DNA of 64,000 nucleotides, taken from positions 1-64,000 of the forward strand of contig NZ_JANQOO010000014.1 of the NCBI RefSeq assembly GCF_028285715.1, given 5' to 3'. The stretch is from Ulvibacterium sp. (GTDB lineage: Bacteria > Bacteroidota > Bacteroidia > Flavobacteriales > Flavobacteriaceae). A program made the position numbers and the translations under genes. Each line of letters opens with the position of its first letter. Position 1 is the first letter of the stretch. A model generated the notes under the pieces. That model was not told the origin of the DNA, searched no databases, and saw only the letters and a program-made list of their open reading frames with translations. Below, one piece after another: positions 8,783-16,772 of this stretch.

Positions 8783-10261
8783 ATGAACGAGTTTCAGGAA
8801 AAGCAAAAATTTGAGGATACCCGAAGAGGTTTCCTGAAAAAGGCCTCATTAGGTTTTGGTTCCATAGCACTTTCCAGTTTGTTGGGGCCTACAAACGCGT
8901 TTGCCAATAATTTATTGGATGCTAAAAAAGCTGCTACATTGACCGGTATTGGTGGGGCATTGAATGGGACCCATTTCCCTGCCAAGGCTAAACGGATTAT
9001 TTATTTGTTTCAGAGTGGAGGACCCTCTCAAATCGAAACCTTTGACTACAAACCGGGATTGGCCAAATGGCATGGACAGGAAATTCCAGATTCTGTTCGG
9101 GGTACTCAACGAAACTCCGGAATGGTAACATCCCAGTCCACATTTCCCTTGGTACAGTCAATTTATGACTTTAAGCAATATGGGCAATCCGGTACCTGGG
9201 TCAGTGAACTGTTTCCGTATACCGCGAAAGTTGTAGATGACCTTTGTGTTATTAAGTCCATGTATACGGAAGCCATTAATCATGAGCCTGCCGTGATGTT
9301 CGTACAGACAGGATCACAATTGAGCGGTAGGCCCTCTATTGGCTCTTGGTTGAGCTACGGGTTGGGAAGTGACAACAAGGACTTACCCAATTTTGTGGTG
9401 ATGCTCTCAAAGGGTGGAGGTGCCCAACCTTTGAGCTCTGCAGCTTGGGGTAATGGTTTTCTTCCATCGCATCACCAAGGGGTGCAGTTTCGATCGGGCA
9501 AGAATCCAGTTCTATATTTGAACAATCCACATGGAGTTCATGACCATGACCGTAGAAGGGCGCTCGATTATATTTCCGAATTGAACAACCATCAGTACGA
9601 TATTTGGAAAGATCCCGAAATTCAATCAAAGATCAATCAATACGAAATGGCCTACCGTATGCAAAGTTCGGTCCCGGATGCCGTGGATACTTCCAAGGAA
9701 CCGGACCACATTTATGAATTGTATGGCGAGGATGCAAAGATACCGGGTACCTATGCGGCCAATTGTCTTCAGGCAAGGCGCTTGGCCGAAAAGGACGTTA
9801 AATTCATCCAATTGTACCATATGGGTTGGGACCAACATGGCGGACTCCCAAGGGGAATCAAAAGACAGGCTTTAAGCACGGACCAGGCCACCGCGGGACT
9901 CATTACCGATTTAAAGCAAAGAGGACTTTTGGAAGACACCCTAGTGATTTGGGGAGGCGAATTTGGCCGGACCAGTTTTTCTCAGGGAAGATTAACGGCA
10001 GACAACTATGGTAGAGATCACCATCCAGGTTGTTTTACGATGTGGATGGCCGGTGCTGGGGTAAAACCGGGCATGGTTTACGGACAAACGGACGAGTTTA
10101 GCTACAACGTGGTACAGAACGGGGTGCATGTTCATGATTTTCAGGCTACCTTGATGCATCTCTTGGGTATAGATCATGAAAGGCTTACCTTTAAACATCA
10201 AGGAAGAAGATATCGCTTAACCGATGTTCACGGGCACGTGGTCAAGGATATTTTGGCATAA
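8783..10261 (+). CDS. DUF1501 domain protein, Tat-exported (alkaline-phosphatase/sulfatase-like fold)
   Basis: A 492-residue protein with a twin-arginine signal (RRGFLKK at residues 14-20, then a hydrophobic stretch). The body matches DUF1501: IIYLFQSGGPSQIETFDYKP, ELFPYTAKVVDDLCVIKSM, NHEPAVMFVQTGS, HMGWDQHGGL and LVIWGGEFGRTSFSQGR, with the HHPGCFTMWMAGAGVKPG end. The fold is related to the alkaline-phosphatase/sulfatase superfamily, but the sulfatase C/SxPxR formylglycine motif is absent, so hydrolase activity should not be assumed. It follows the DUF1553 gene by 11 bases and precedes the beta-propeller gene by 11 bases: one transcription unit. The DUF1553/DUF1501 pair is a conserved partnership of unknown mechanism. 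Confidence 0.93.
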   Translation: MNEFQEKQKFEDTRRGFLKKASLGFGSIALSSLLGPTNAFANNLLDAKKAATLTGIGGALNGTHFPAKAKRIIYLFQSGGPSQIETFDYKPGLAKWHGQEIPDSVRGTQRNSGMVTSQSTFPLVQSIYDFKQYGQSGTWVSELFPYTAKVVDDLCVIKSMYTEAINHEPAVMFVQTGSQLSGRPSIGSWLSYGLGSDNKDLPNFVVMLSKGGGAQPLSSAAWGNGFLPSHHQGVQFRSGKNPVLYLNNPHGVHDHDRRRALDYISELNNHQYDIWKDPEIQSKINQYEMAYRMQSSVPDAVDTSKEPDHIYELYGEDAKIPGTYAANCLQARRLAEKDVKFIQLYHMGWDQHGGLPRGIKRQALSTDQATAGLITDLKQRGLLEDTLVIWGGEFGRTSFSQGRLTADNYGRDHHPGCFTMWMAGAGVKPGMVYGQTDEFSYNVVQNGVHVHDFQATLMHLLGIDHERLTFKHQGRRYRLTDVHGHVVKDILA

Positions 10262-10272
10262 TAAAGAGATTT

Positions 10273-11337
10273 TTGGAGAGAAGAAAGTTTTTGGGAAAAA
10301 CACTAAGCGCCAGTGGTGCTACCTTGGCCGCTTCATCGGTTCCTTTCTACATTATGCCCGCCAGGGCTAAACTAGAAAAGACGGTACTTGGCCATGGAGA
10401 TTTTACCTATCGCTTGGAAAGGGAATGGGGGGATTTAAATCCCGAAAAATATCCTGTGAATAATTGCCATGAAATGGTAATGGATCGTAAGGGAAGGCTT
10501 TTTATGCTCACGGACCATCCCAAGAACAACATTTTGGTATACGACACCTCGGGAAGACTTTTGGACCATTGGACATTAGGTTTGCCCGGAGCACATGGTC
10601 TTACCCTACATGACCAAGGGGGAGAAGAGTTCCTATATATTACAGATCCTGGATTGGGTAGGGTCATCAAAAGTTCGCTCGATGGAAAAATTACCATGGA
10701 ACTGGACCATCCTTCAAAGGTTGGAGCGTATGATGAGCAATTGGCTTTTAGGCCTACGGAAACGGCCATAGGTCCTGATGGTGATATTTATATAGCCGAT
10801 GGCTATGGCTCGCAATTCATCTTGCAATATGATGTGAAGGGTAGGTTTATTCGAAAATTCGGGGGTGATAGTTTTTTACAGGAATCCAAGTTCAAACAGG
10901 CCCATGGTGTGGCGTTGGACACTAGGGACTCCGCCAATCCTACCTTAATTTGTTCCGCCAGGATAAAGAATTCCTTTAAACGTTTTTCCCTGGAAGGGGA
11001 ATACCTGGAGACGTTTTATATGCCGGGCCTTTTCGTAAGCCGTCCGGTTCTGGATGGCGAGAATATTTATTCCGGCGTTTGTTTCGGGATGGAGAAAGGC
11101 AACTACAATATGCAAATGAATAAGGGATTCGTTACAATTTTGGATAAGGAGAATAGGGTAGTCTCCAATCCAGGCGGTACAGAACCTATCTATGAAAACG
11201 GCAAGTTACAATTGATGCTTCAAGATCAACCTGTCTTTAAGCATTGTCATGATGTCTGTGTAGACCGGGATAAAAATCTGTATGTGTGCCAATGGAATGC
11301 AGGTGGGGTGTATCCGTATAAATTACATCGGGTATAG
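10273..11337 (+). CDS. Exported NHL/6-bladed beta-propeller protein with Tat-like signal
   Basis: A 354-residue protein read from a TTG start; no ATG is available before the mature part, and the TTG start gives a complete twin-arginine-like signal (ERRKFLGK, then a hydrophobic region ending in PARA). The mature part shows NHL-type propeller blades: NCHEMVMDRKGRLFMLTDHP, AIGPDGDIYIADGYGSQFI, FKQAHGVALDTRD and KHCHDVCVDRDKNLYVCQWN. Related proteins are labelled peptidylglycine-lyase-like or NHL-repeat, but no catalytic assignment is safe here. It is the third gene of the unit DUF1553-DUF1501-propeller and is convergent with the ThuA gene. The three proteins probably act together in the periplasm. 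Confidence 0.82.
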   Translation: MERRKFLGKTLSASGATLAASSVPFYIMPARAKLEKTVLGHGDFTYRLEREWGDLNPEKYPVNNCHEMVMDRKGRLFMLTDHPKNNILVYDTSGRLLDHWTLGLPGAHGLTLHDQGGEEFLYITDPGLGRVIKSSLDGKITMELDHPSKVGAYDEQLAFRPTETAIGPDGDIYIADGYGSQFILQYDVKGRFIRKFGGDSFLQESKFKQAHGVALDTRDSANPTLICSARIKNSFKRFSLEGEYLETFYMPGLFVSRPVLDGENIYSGVCFGMEKGNYNMQMNKGFVTILDKENRVVSNPGGTEPIYENGKLQLMLQDQPVFKHCHDVCVDRDKNLYVCQWNAGGVYPYKLHRV

Positions 11338-11353
11338 GTATTGACGTTAATTT

Positions 11354-12277
11354 TCAATTTGGTTTTGCCATTGGGGAATCATCACACTTCAAATCCCCCA
11401 CAACATACTGGAGACCGTCCAAAAGGTATTGCAACAATTCCGGATTTTCCAAACTCTGTGCATTATGGGAGGGAGAAGTATAGAATACCCGCCCCTTACC
11501 ATATCTTTTGATCCAGGAAACATAATTGACATCGTGGCTTACCACTTTTTTTAAACCTTCCAATTGATCCACTTCGATATACAGCAATGGTCTAAAATTA
11601 TAGTCGAAATAAGCATTCTTAAAAAAATAAGGTTCGTCTATATGGGTAAACCCCTTACCCTTGAATGCCTGGACCAAAGGATGGTTTGCATCTACCTCCT
11701 TCAAGTGCATTTCCTGTTGTTTGGGATGGTAATCAAAACTACCTCCCGTCATTTTGCTAAATTCAGCTGAATTGTTTTGTACGGTAATGGCACCATGAAG
11801 TATCATTAGTCCACCGCCCTTTTTGACATAGTCCATCATATTTGTTTCATATTCAGGGGCCTTGTTCTTGATCTCGGCATCTGACAATGAGCTGTTTTGA
11901 CGGAGCAGATCGGCAAAAAGATCTCTATCCGGACCGCTAGGGTTGCAATTGTTAAAAATGACGGCATCATAGTTCTTGAGACTTTCCTTTTCAAATTTTT
12001 GAATATCGTAACCTACATGGATCTCAAATACTTTGCTTTTTTTGGCAAGAATTTTTAACATTTCAACATTATGCGGAATGGTCCAGTGGTAGAACCCAGT
12101 GGCTTTAGAGAAGACAAGGATTTTCTTCTTATCTACATTTTTTACCGTGGGCGCGATCGGTGCAATTTTTTCTATTTGGGCCAACCATTCCTCATTAGGT
12201 TCAAACTCTTTAATGTCTTGTGCGTTGGCAATCCAACAAAAAATGGATAGAAGAATAATTGATGTTACTTTTTTCAT
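11354..12277 (-). CDS. ThuA-like domain protein, exported
   Basis: A 307-residue protein with a Sec signal (cleavage probably after IANA, about residue 20). The ThuA fold (glutamine-amidotransferase-like flavodoxin fold) is shown by KKILVFSKATGFYHWTIPH near residue 52, YDAVIFNNCNPSG near 105, YVKKGGGLMILHGAI near 150 and the late YGKGRVFYTSPSHNAQS. ThuA was named for trehalose/sucrose utilisation in rhizobia; related proteins are common beside Gfo/Idh/MocA oxidoreductases in Bacteroidota and Planctomycetes and have been linked to oxidised (keto-) sugar metabolism. The gene follows the LacI regulator by 10 bases on the same strand, so regulator and ThuA form a bicistron divergent from susC. 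Its role in this locus is inferred. Confidence 0.88.
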   Translation of the reverse strand: MKKVTSIILLSIFCWIANAQDIKEFEPNEEWLAQIEKIAPIAPTVKNVDKKKILVFSKATGFYHWTIPHNVEMLKILAKKSKVFEIHVGYDIQKFEKESLKNYDAVIFNNCNPSGPDRDLFADLLRQNSSLSDAEIKNKAPEYETNMMDYVKKGGGLMILHGAITVQNNSAEFSKMTGGSFDYHPKQQEMHLKEVDANHPLVQAFKGKGFTHIDEPYFFKNAYFDYNFRPLLYIEVDQLEGLKKVVSHDVNYVSWIKRYGKGRVFYTSPSHNAQSLENPELLQYLLDGLQYVVGDLKCDDSPMAKPN

Positions 12278-12287
12278 AATAAGCCGA

Positions 12288-13304
12288 TTAGTTTTGGGTA
12301 GATTCCCGAATGATTAAGGTATGTCTCAGTGTAATTTGGTTCGCGGATTGTAGGTTTATGGCGCCATTTAGGTGCCCAATGACACTTTGCCCGGCCAAAA
12401 CACCCATTTTATAGCCGGGATAGTCTATGGTGCTAAGATTGGGACTAATGACCTCGGACACCGGATCATTATTAAATCCCATGACTTTTATATCCTCGGG
12501 AACACGATACCCTTCTTTTTTGAGTTCTTTGATACAGTGAACCGCAAATTTATCATTGGCTACGAAGAGCCCATCAATTTTTGGAAGGGATTCCTTAATA
12601 TGGGTTATCACTTCCGGTACTTTGTTCAAATCCAAGTCCACTTCCACTAGATTGTCCTCTTTAAAGATGATGCCGTGCCTCTCCAAAGCCCTTTTATAGC
12701 CCCTAAATCTCTCGCGATATACATTTCTCTTTAAACCCCCTGCAATATGTAGGATATTGGTGCAACCTTGATGTATTAAATGTTCCGTGGCCTCGTAGCC
12801 CGCAGCTTCGTTATCTATCAAAATGGTAGGGCAATTCGGCAAATCAAACACCCTATCAAAAAACAACAAAGGTATTTTTCGGTCTATAAATGTAGTAAGA
12901 TGATCAAAGTTTTCCGTTCCGTAAGCCAAAGAAATCATGAGGGCATCTACCCCACTGTCATATAAGGTTTTGGCATTCAGCACTTCTTTTTCGGCCGATT
13001 CCAGGGATTGACTAATTATCAAGTTATAGCCTACATCGTTTGCCACTTTTTCGATACCCGCTAAAACCGTAGACATGAAATTGGAATTTAATTTTGGTAC
13101 AATCACGCCAATAGTGTTGGATTTTTGTTGGCTTAGGTTCGCGGCGAATTTGTTGGTACGATAACCCAAGGATTTGGCCGTAGCAATAATTCTGTCCTTT
13201 GTTTTTTTGCTTATGGAAGGATGATCGTTCAAACTTCTACTCACCGTTGCAGGAGAGACGTTGAGCTTTTTTGCCAAGTCGTAAATCGTAATTTTTTTAC
13301 CCAT
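12288..13304 (-). CDS. LacI-family transcriptional regulator of the carbohydrate locus
   Basis: A 338-residue protein from the ATG at 13304; an upstream in-frame start would add 12 residues ahead of the HTH and is less likely. Residues ~5-25 are the LacI helix-turn-helix (TIYDLAKKLNVSPATVSRSL), followed by the hinge (KKTKDRIIATAKSLGYRTN) and a periplasmic-binding-protein-like sensor domain (NTIGVIVPKLNSNF, GVDALMISLAYG, DGLFVANDKFAVHCIK, MGFNNDPVSEVISPNLSTI). The ligand is probably a sugar or sugar derivative. It is divergent from susC, whose promoter contains a perfect LacI-type palindrome, and is followed by thuA. It probably represses susCD and downstream genes, and perhaps itself, until the inducer is present. 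Confidence 0.93.
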   Translation of the reverse strand: MGKKITIYDLAKKLNVSPATVSRSLNDHPSISKKTKDRIIATAKSLGYRTNKFAANLSQQKSNTIGVIVPKLNSNFMSTVLAGIEKVANDVGYNLIISQSLESAEKEVLNAKTLYDSGVDALMISLAYGTENFDHLTTFIDRKIPLLFFDRVFDLPNCPTILIDNEAAGYEATEHLIHQGCTNILHIAGGLKRNVYRERFRGYKRALERHGIIFKEDNLVEVDLDLNKVPEVITHIKESLPKIDGLFVANDKFAVHCIKELKKEGYRVPEDIKVMGFNNDPVSEVISPNLSTIDYPGYKMGVLAGQSVIGHLNGAINLQSANQITLRHTLIIRESTQN

Positions 13305-13331
13305 AATGGCAATACTTTCTGCAACAATAAT

Positions 13332-13427
13332 ACGCAACAAATATGGAATCTAGAAAAAAAGCCGATAAAAACTTGTTTTTAATCCCTTTTTGAGCAGTTA
13401 TAAATGTTGTATTAATATTTGTTGCGT
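13332..13427. repeat. 13-bp inverted repeat flanking the lacI-susC intergenic region
   Basis: ACGCAACAAATAT at 13332-13344 recurs exactly inverted as ATATTTGTTGCGT at 13415-13427, with 70 bases between the arms. The ACGCAA core appears once more at 13457-13462, next to the LacI palindrome. The repeat lies entirely between the divergent lacI and susC genes and may be an extra protein-binding site or part of a looping control region. Confidence 0.6.
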
Positions 13428-13458
13428 TAAAATAACCATTTGTTTCATAAATTTTTAC

Positions 13459-13470
13459 GCAATCGATTGC
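13459..13470. promoter_or_regulatory. LacI-family operator upstream of susC
   Basis: GCAATCGATTGC is a perfect 12-base palindrome with the central CG typical of LacI/GalR-family operators. It covers the TTG (13467-13469) that serves as the probable -33 element of the susC promoter, so a bound regulator would block RNA polymerase. The LacI gene itself starts 155 bases away on the opposite strand. Confidence 0.7.
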
Positions 13471-13496
13471 ATTACTCCGATTTTTGTTTAGATTTG
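13467..13496 (+). promoter_or_regulatory. Bacteroidota-type promoter of susC
   Basis: A perfect -7 box TAGATTTG (13489-13496, consensus TAnnTTTG) stands 19 bases after a TTG (13467-13469) matching the -33 element. The predicted start of transcription is near 13502, giving a short leader to the ATG at 13524. A 12-bp inverted repeat with one bulge (13486-13498 and 13508-13519) overlaps the -7 box and the start. Confidence 0.7.
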
Positions 13497-13523
13497 TTTA
13501 ACAATTCAACAATCTAAACTTAA

Positions 13524-16500
13524 ATGACCGATTTTATGAAACACTTATTTGAAAAAGCAAAAGTTTCAAAAAAGGTATGGGTCCTATGCCTTTTTGCCGG
13601 GATGTTCACTATATTTTCCTATAGTCAGGACGTTTTTACGGTTACTGGAACAGTAGTGGATGATGCGGGAATCCCTTTGCCCGGTGCGGCAGTGGTTGAA
13701 AAAGGTACTACTAATGGTGTGTCGGCGGATTTTGATGGAAATTATTCCATAGAGGTCTCCAACGCCAATGTTACCTTGGTATTTACTTACATTGGTTTTG
13801 AAGCCCAGGAGATACCTGTAGGTGGCAGCTCAACAATTAATGTTGCCATGGTAGCCACGGCCTCCACCTTGGACGAAGTTGTTGTGGTCGGGTATGGAGC
13901 CGTAAGGAAGAAAGATTTGACAGGTGCGGTAGCGCAGCTGGATGCTACCCAAGTTGCCAATCAATCTGTCAATACGGTAACCGATATCTTACGCGGTAAC
14001 GTTGCGGGCCTAAACATAGGATTTTCCGCCGATCCAAAGGGAAATAGTGAAATCCAAATACGGGGTAACAACAGTTTGGCTGCCGGGAGTAGTCCTCTGA
14101 TCGTTGTAGATGGTATTTTATATACAGGAGATCTTTCCGATATCAACCCGGCCGATATTGACAAATTGGATGTATTAAAGGATGCCAGTTCCGCTGCGGT
14201 TTATGGGGCACGAGGAGCGAGCGGTGTTATACTGGTAACCACCAAAAGGGGAACTAGCGATAAGCCGGTAATTAATATTAACACCAGTGTGGGGATAACC
14301 CGAGAGGCAAATCCCGTTAGGCCATATAGTCCCGAAGGCTATGCCAATTGGAGGGTGGACGTCTTTAAAAGTAGCCGTGGCCAGTTAGCCTCAGATAATC
14401 CCGGAATATTTGATAACCCCAATAACTTGCCGGCCGGGGTCACATTAGATCAATGGTTAGGTTATACGGGTGCACAAGGCGATCCGACAACAGTTTGGCT
14501 GACAAGAATAGGCTTTCAAAACGTAGAGGTCAATAATTACTTGGCCGGGAACAGTATCAACTGGTATGATAGGATTATGCAAACTGGTTTTAGAAACGAG
14601 CAAAACGTAAGTATTTCCGGAAGTAATGGAGGATTGAACTATTATTGGTCCATAGGTCGTATGTCTAATGAGGGTATTATTGCCGGTGAAAAGTTTGAGA
14701 CCTTGCGGTCCCGTTTAAACCTGGATGCTAAAATCAACGACTGGTTAACCGTAGGGATGAATACCCAATTTGCCAAGAGGGACGAAGGTTTTTTGCCAGC
14801 AGACCAAAACCAGGTTTTTGCTTCCTCCCCTTGGGGCTCCGAGTTCGACGATTCCGGGGAGTTTTTGAGGATTAGCCCACAGGATGACCCCGGGGCAGGT
14901 GCCCAAAGTGCATTTTTAAGACCTACTTATGATGATTGGGTAGATTTGGAACATTCCTTCAATTCGCGGATATATGCCAAGGTACAATTGCCCTTGGGAT
15001 TCTCCTACGAACTGGGCTATACCAATCGTTTGGATATAGAGGAATACTTCGTGCATGCCTCATCATTGAATCCTAACAATCAGGTGGGCCGCTCTCAACG
15101 GTGGAATCGCAAACAAACCGAGTACCAATTGGATAATATTATCCGTTGGGATAAGACCCTAGGGAAACACATCTTCGGTCTCACCGCCCTTTTCTATGCG
15201 GAAAAATACCAAACTTTTACTACCATAGCCAATTCCAACACCTTTGAGCCCAATGACGCCCTTGGTTTTGGTGCCTTACAAGCGGGGCTTATTCAGGGCG
15301 TATTCTCGGATGATGAGGAGACCACGGGCGATGCAATTATGACCCGTCTCAACTATAATTATGATGCCAAGTACAATTTGAGTTTAACCATGCGTAGGGA
15401 TGGTTATTCGGCCTTTGGCGCTGCCAATCAACGGGGATTTTTCCCCTCTATTGCGGGGGCATGGACCATTTCTGAAGAAGATTTCTTCAAGTCTGAGCTT
15501 ATCACCTTTTTAAAACTAAGGGCCTCCTATGGTGAAAACGGGAACCGGGGTTTTGGTAGCGGAAGACGAATCAATACAAGCCCTAATCCTGGTGGTTTTA
15601 GGTCCTTTGAGGCCGAACGTGGATTAGGCGCATATGCCCAGCTATCCCAATTGGCGGCCGGCAATTATCTCAATGTAGGCGATTCCGGGGTAATACCCGT
15701 AGCCACCCTTGATAATACCACCCTACAAAATCCTGATCTACGCTGGGAAAGAACCAAGGCGGTTAATTTAGGATTGGATTTTAGTTTTGCAGGAGGTGTT
15801 GTTGAGGGATCTATCGATGCCTACCGAAATATTACCACGGATTTAATCGTTGAACGCGAATTGCCCAATGTTACCGGATTTCAAAATGTGTTCACCAATT
15901 TGGGGGAAGTGCAGAACCAAGGACTGGAATTTGTGATATCCACCCAAAACTTTAATAGGGAGAACTTTACATGGAACACCAACTTTAACTTTTCCATGAA
16001 CAGAAACAAGATCAACGCACTTTATGGAGATCTGGACGAAAATGGCAATGAATTAGATGATATTGTCAATAGAAGATTTATTGGTCAGCCGGTGGATATT
16101 ATTTGGGATTTTGAGGAACTAGGGGTATGGCAATTGGATGAAGCCGATGAAGCGGCCGCTTTTGGTGTAGAACCCGGTGACTTTAAACTCCGGGATGTGG
16201 ATAATAACGGAATTTTGAACGATGATGATAAGGTTTTCGTGGGGAACCGTGCTCCCCAGTACATTTGGGGTATGACGAATAGATTCACGTTTTTCAAGAA
16301 TATTGATTTTGCCTTCGAATTGTATTCCAATCTAGGCCAAAAACGAGTTTTTAATGAGGCTAAGAATAGAAACGGTTTTGTGGATCGGGTAAATTCTCCG
16401 GTAACCCCATACTGGACTCCGGAAAACCCCTTAAATGACTATGCTCGTCTATTTTCCAATGATGGTAGTGCTGCCTTCAATATTTACCGAAACAGTTCCT

Positions 16501-16751
16501 TTATTCGATTGAGCAATATTACCTTGGCATACAGACTCCCAAAAGCTTTATTGTCAAAGCTTAGGATAAATAGTGTCCGCATTTATGGCAACATCCGTAA
16601 CGTTGCGGTCTGGGCACCGGACTGGGACTTCTACGATCCCCAAGGTTCCAATATTAATGGAGCAAGCAGAAATAATGATGGTGAACTGGTAGCGAATGGT
16701 AGAGAACCCGTGCCAAGGTTCTTTACATTGGGTCTTGATATAAGTTTATAA
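13524..16751 (+). CDS. susC: SusC-like TonB-dependent outer-membrane transporter
   Basis: A 1075-residue outer-membrane protein with a signal peptide (cleavage probably after FSYSQ). It has a carboxypeptidase-regulatory-like N-terminal domain (VTGTVVDDAGIPLPGAAVV, YIGFEAQEIPVG), a TonB-box/plug start DEVVVVGYGAVRKKDLTGAV, plug motifs (RGNNSLAAGSSPLIVVDG, VLKDASSAAVYGARGASGVI) and a long beta-barrel ending in a terminal aromatic-type strand (FFTLGLDISL). It imports a specific oligosaccharide or glycoside together with the SusD lipoprotein that follows 21 bases later. The promoter and LacI-type operator lie directly upstream, so expression is probably substrate-induced. A second ATG four codons in is possible. 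The substrate is not readable from the sequence. Confidence 0.95.
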   Translation: MTDFMKHLFEKAKVSKKVWVLCLFAGMFTIFSYSQDVFTVTGTVVDDAGIPLPGAAVVEKGTTNGVSADFDGNYSIEVSNANVTLVFTYIGFEAQEIPVGGSSTINVAMVATASTLDEVVVVGYGAVRKKDLTGAVAQLDATQVANQSVNTVTDILRGNVAGLNIGFSADPKGNSEIQIRGNNSLAAGSSPLIVVDGILYTGDLSDINPADIDKLDVLKDASSAAVYGARGASGVILVTTKRGTSDKPVININTSVGITREANPVRPYSPEGYANWRVDVFKSSRGQLASDNPGIFDNPNNLPAGVTLDQWLGYTGAQGDPTTVWLTRIGFQNVEVNNYLAGNSINWYDRIMQTGFRNEQNVSISGSNGGLNYYWSIGRMSNEGIIAGEKFETLRSRLNLDAKINDWLTVGMNTQFAKRDEGFLPADQNQVFASSPWGSEFDDSGEFLRISPQDDPGAGAQSAFLRPTYDDWVDLEHSFNSRIYAKVQLPLGFSYELGYTNRLDIEEYFVHASSLNPNNQVGRSQRWNRKQTEYQLDNIIRWDKTLGKHIFGLTALFYAEKYQTFTTIANSNTFEPNDALGFGALQAGLIQGVFSDDEETTGDAIMTRLNYNYDAKYNLSLTMRRDGYSAFGAANQRGFFPSIAGAWTISEEDFFKSELITFLKLRASYGENGNRGFGSGRRINTSPNPGGFRSFEAERGLGAYAQLSQLAAGNYLNVGDSGVIPVATLDNTTLQNPDLRWERTKAVNLGLDFSFAGGVVEGSIDAYRNITTDLIVERELPNVTGFQNVFTNLGEVQNQGLEFVISTQNFNRENFTWNTNFNFSMNRNKINALYGDLDENGNELDDIVNRRFIGQPVDIIWDFEELGVWQLDEADEAAAFGVEPGDFKLRDVDNNGILNDDDKVFVGNRAPQYIWGMTNRFTFFKNIDFAFELYSNLGQKRVFNEAKNRNGFVDRVNSPVTPYWTPENPLNDYARLFSNDGSAAFNIYRNSSFIRLSNITLAYRLPKALLSKLRINSVRIYGNIRNVAVWAPDWDFYDPQGSNINGASRNNDGELVANGREPVPRFFTLGLDISL

Positions 16752-16772
16752 TAAAAAGAAATAGATAGAACT

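Noticed and set aside
8783..10261. Sulfatase
   Set aside because: DUF1501 shares the fold but lacks the C/S-x-P-x-R formylglycine motif.
13268..13340. Longer LacI start with 12 extra residues
   Set aside because: LacI proteins normally begin a few residues before the HTH; the ATG at 13304 gives that.
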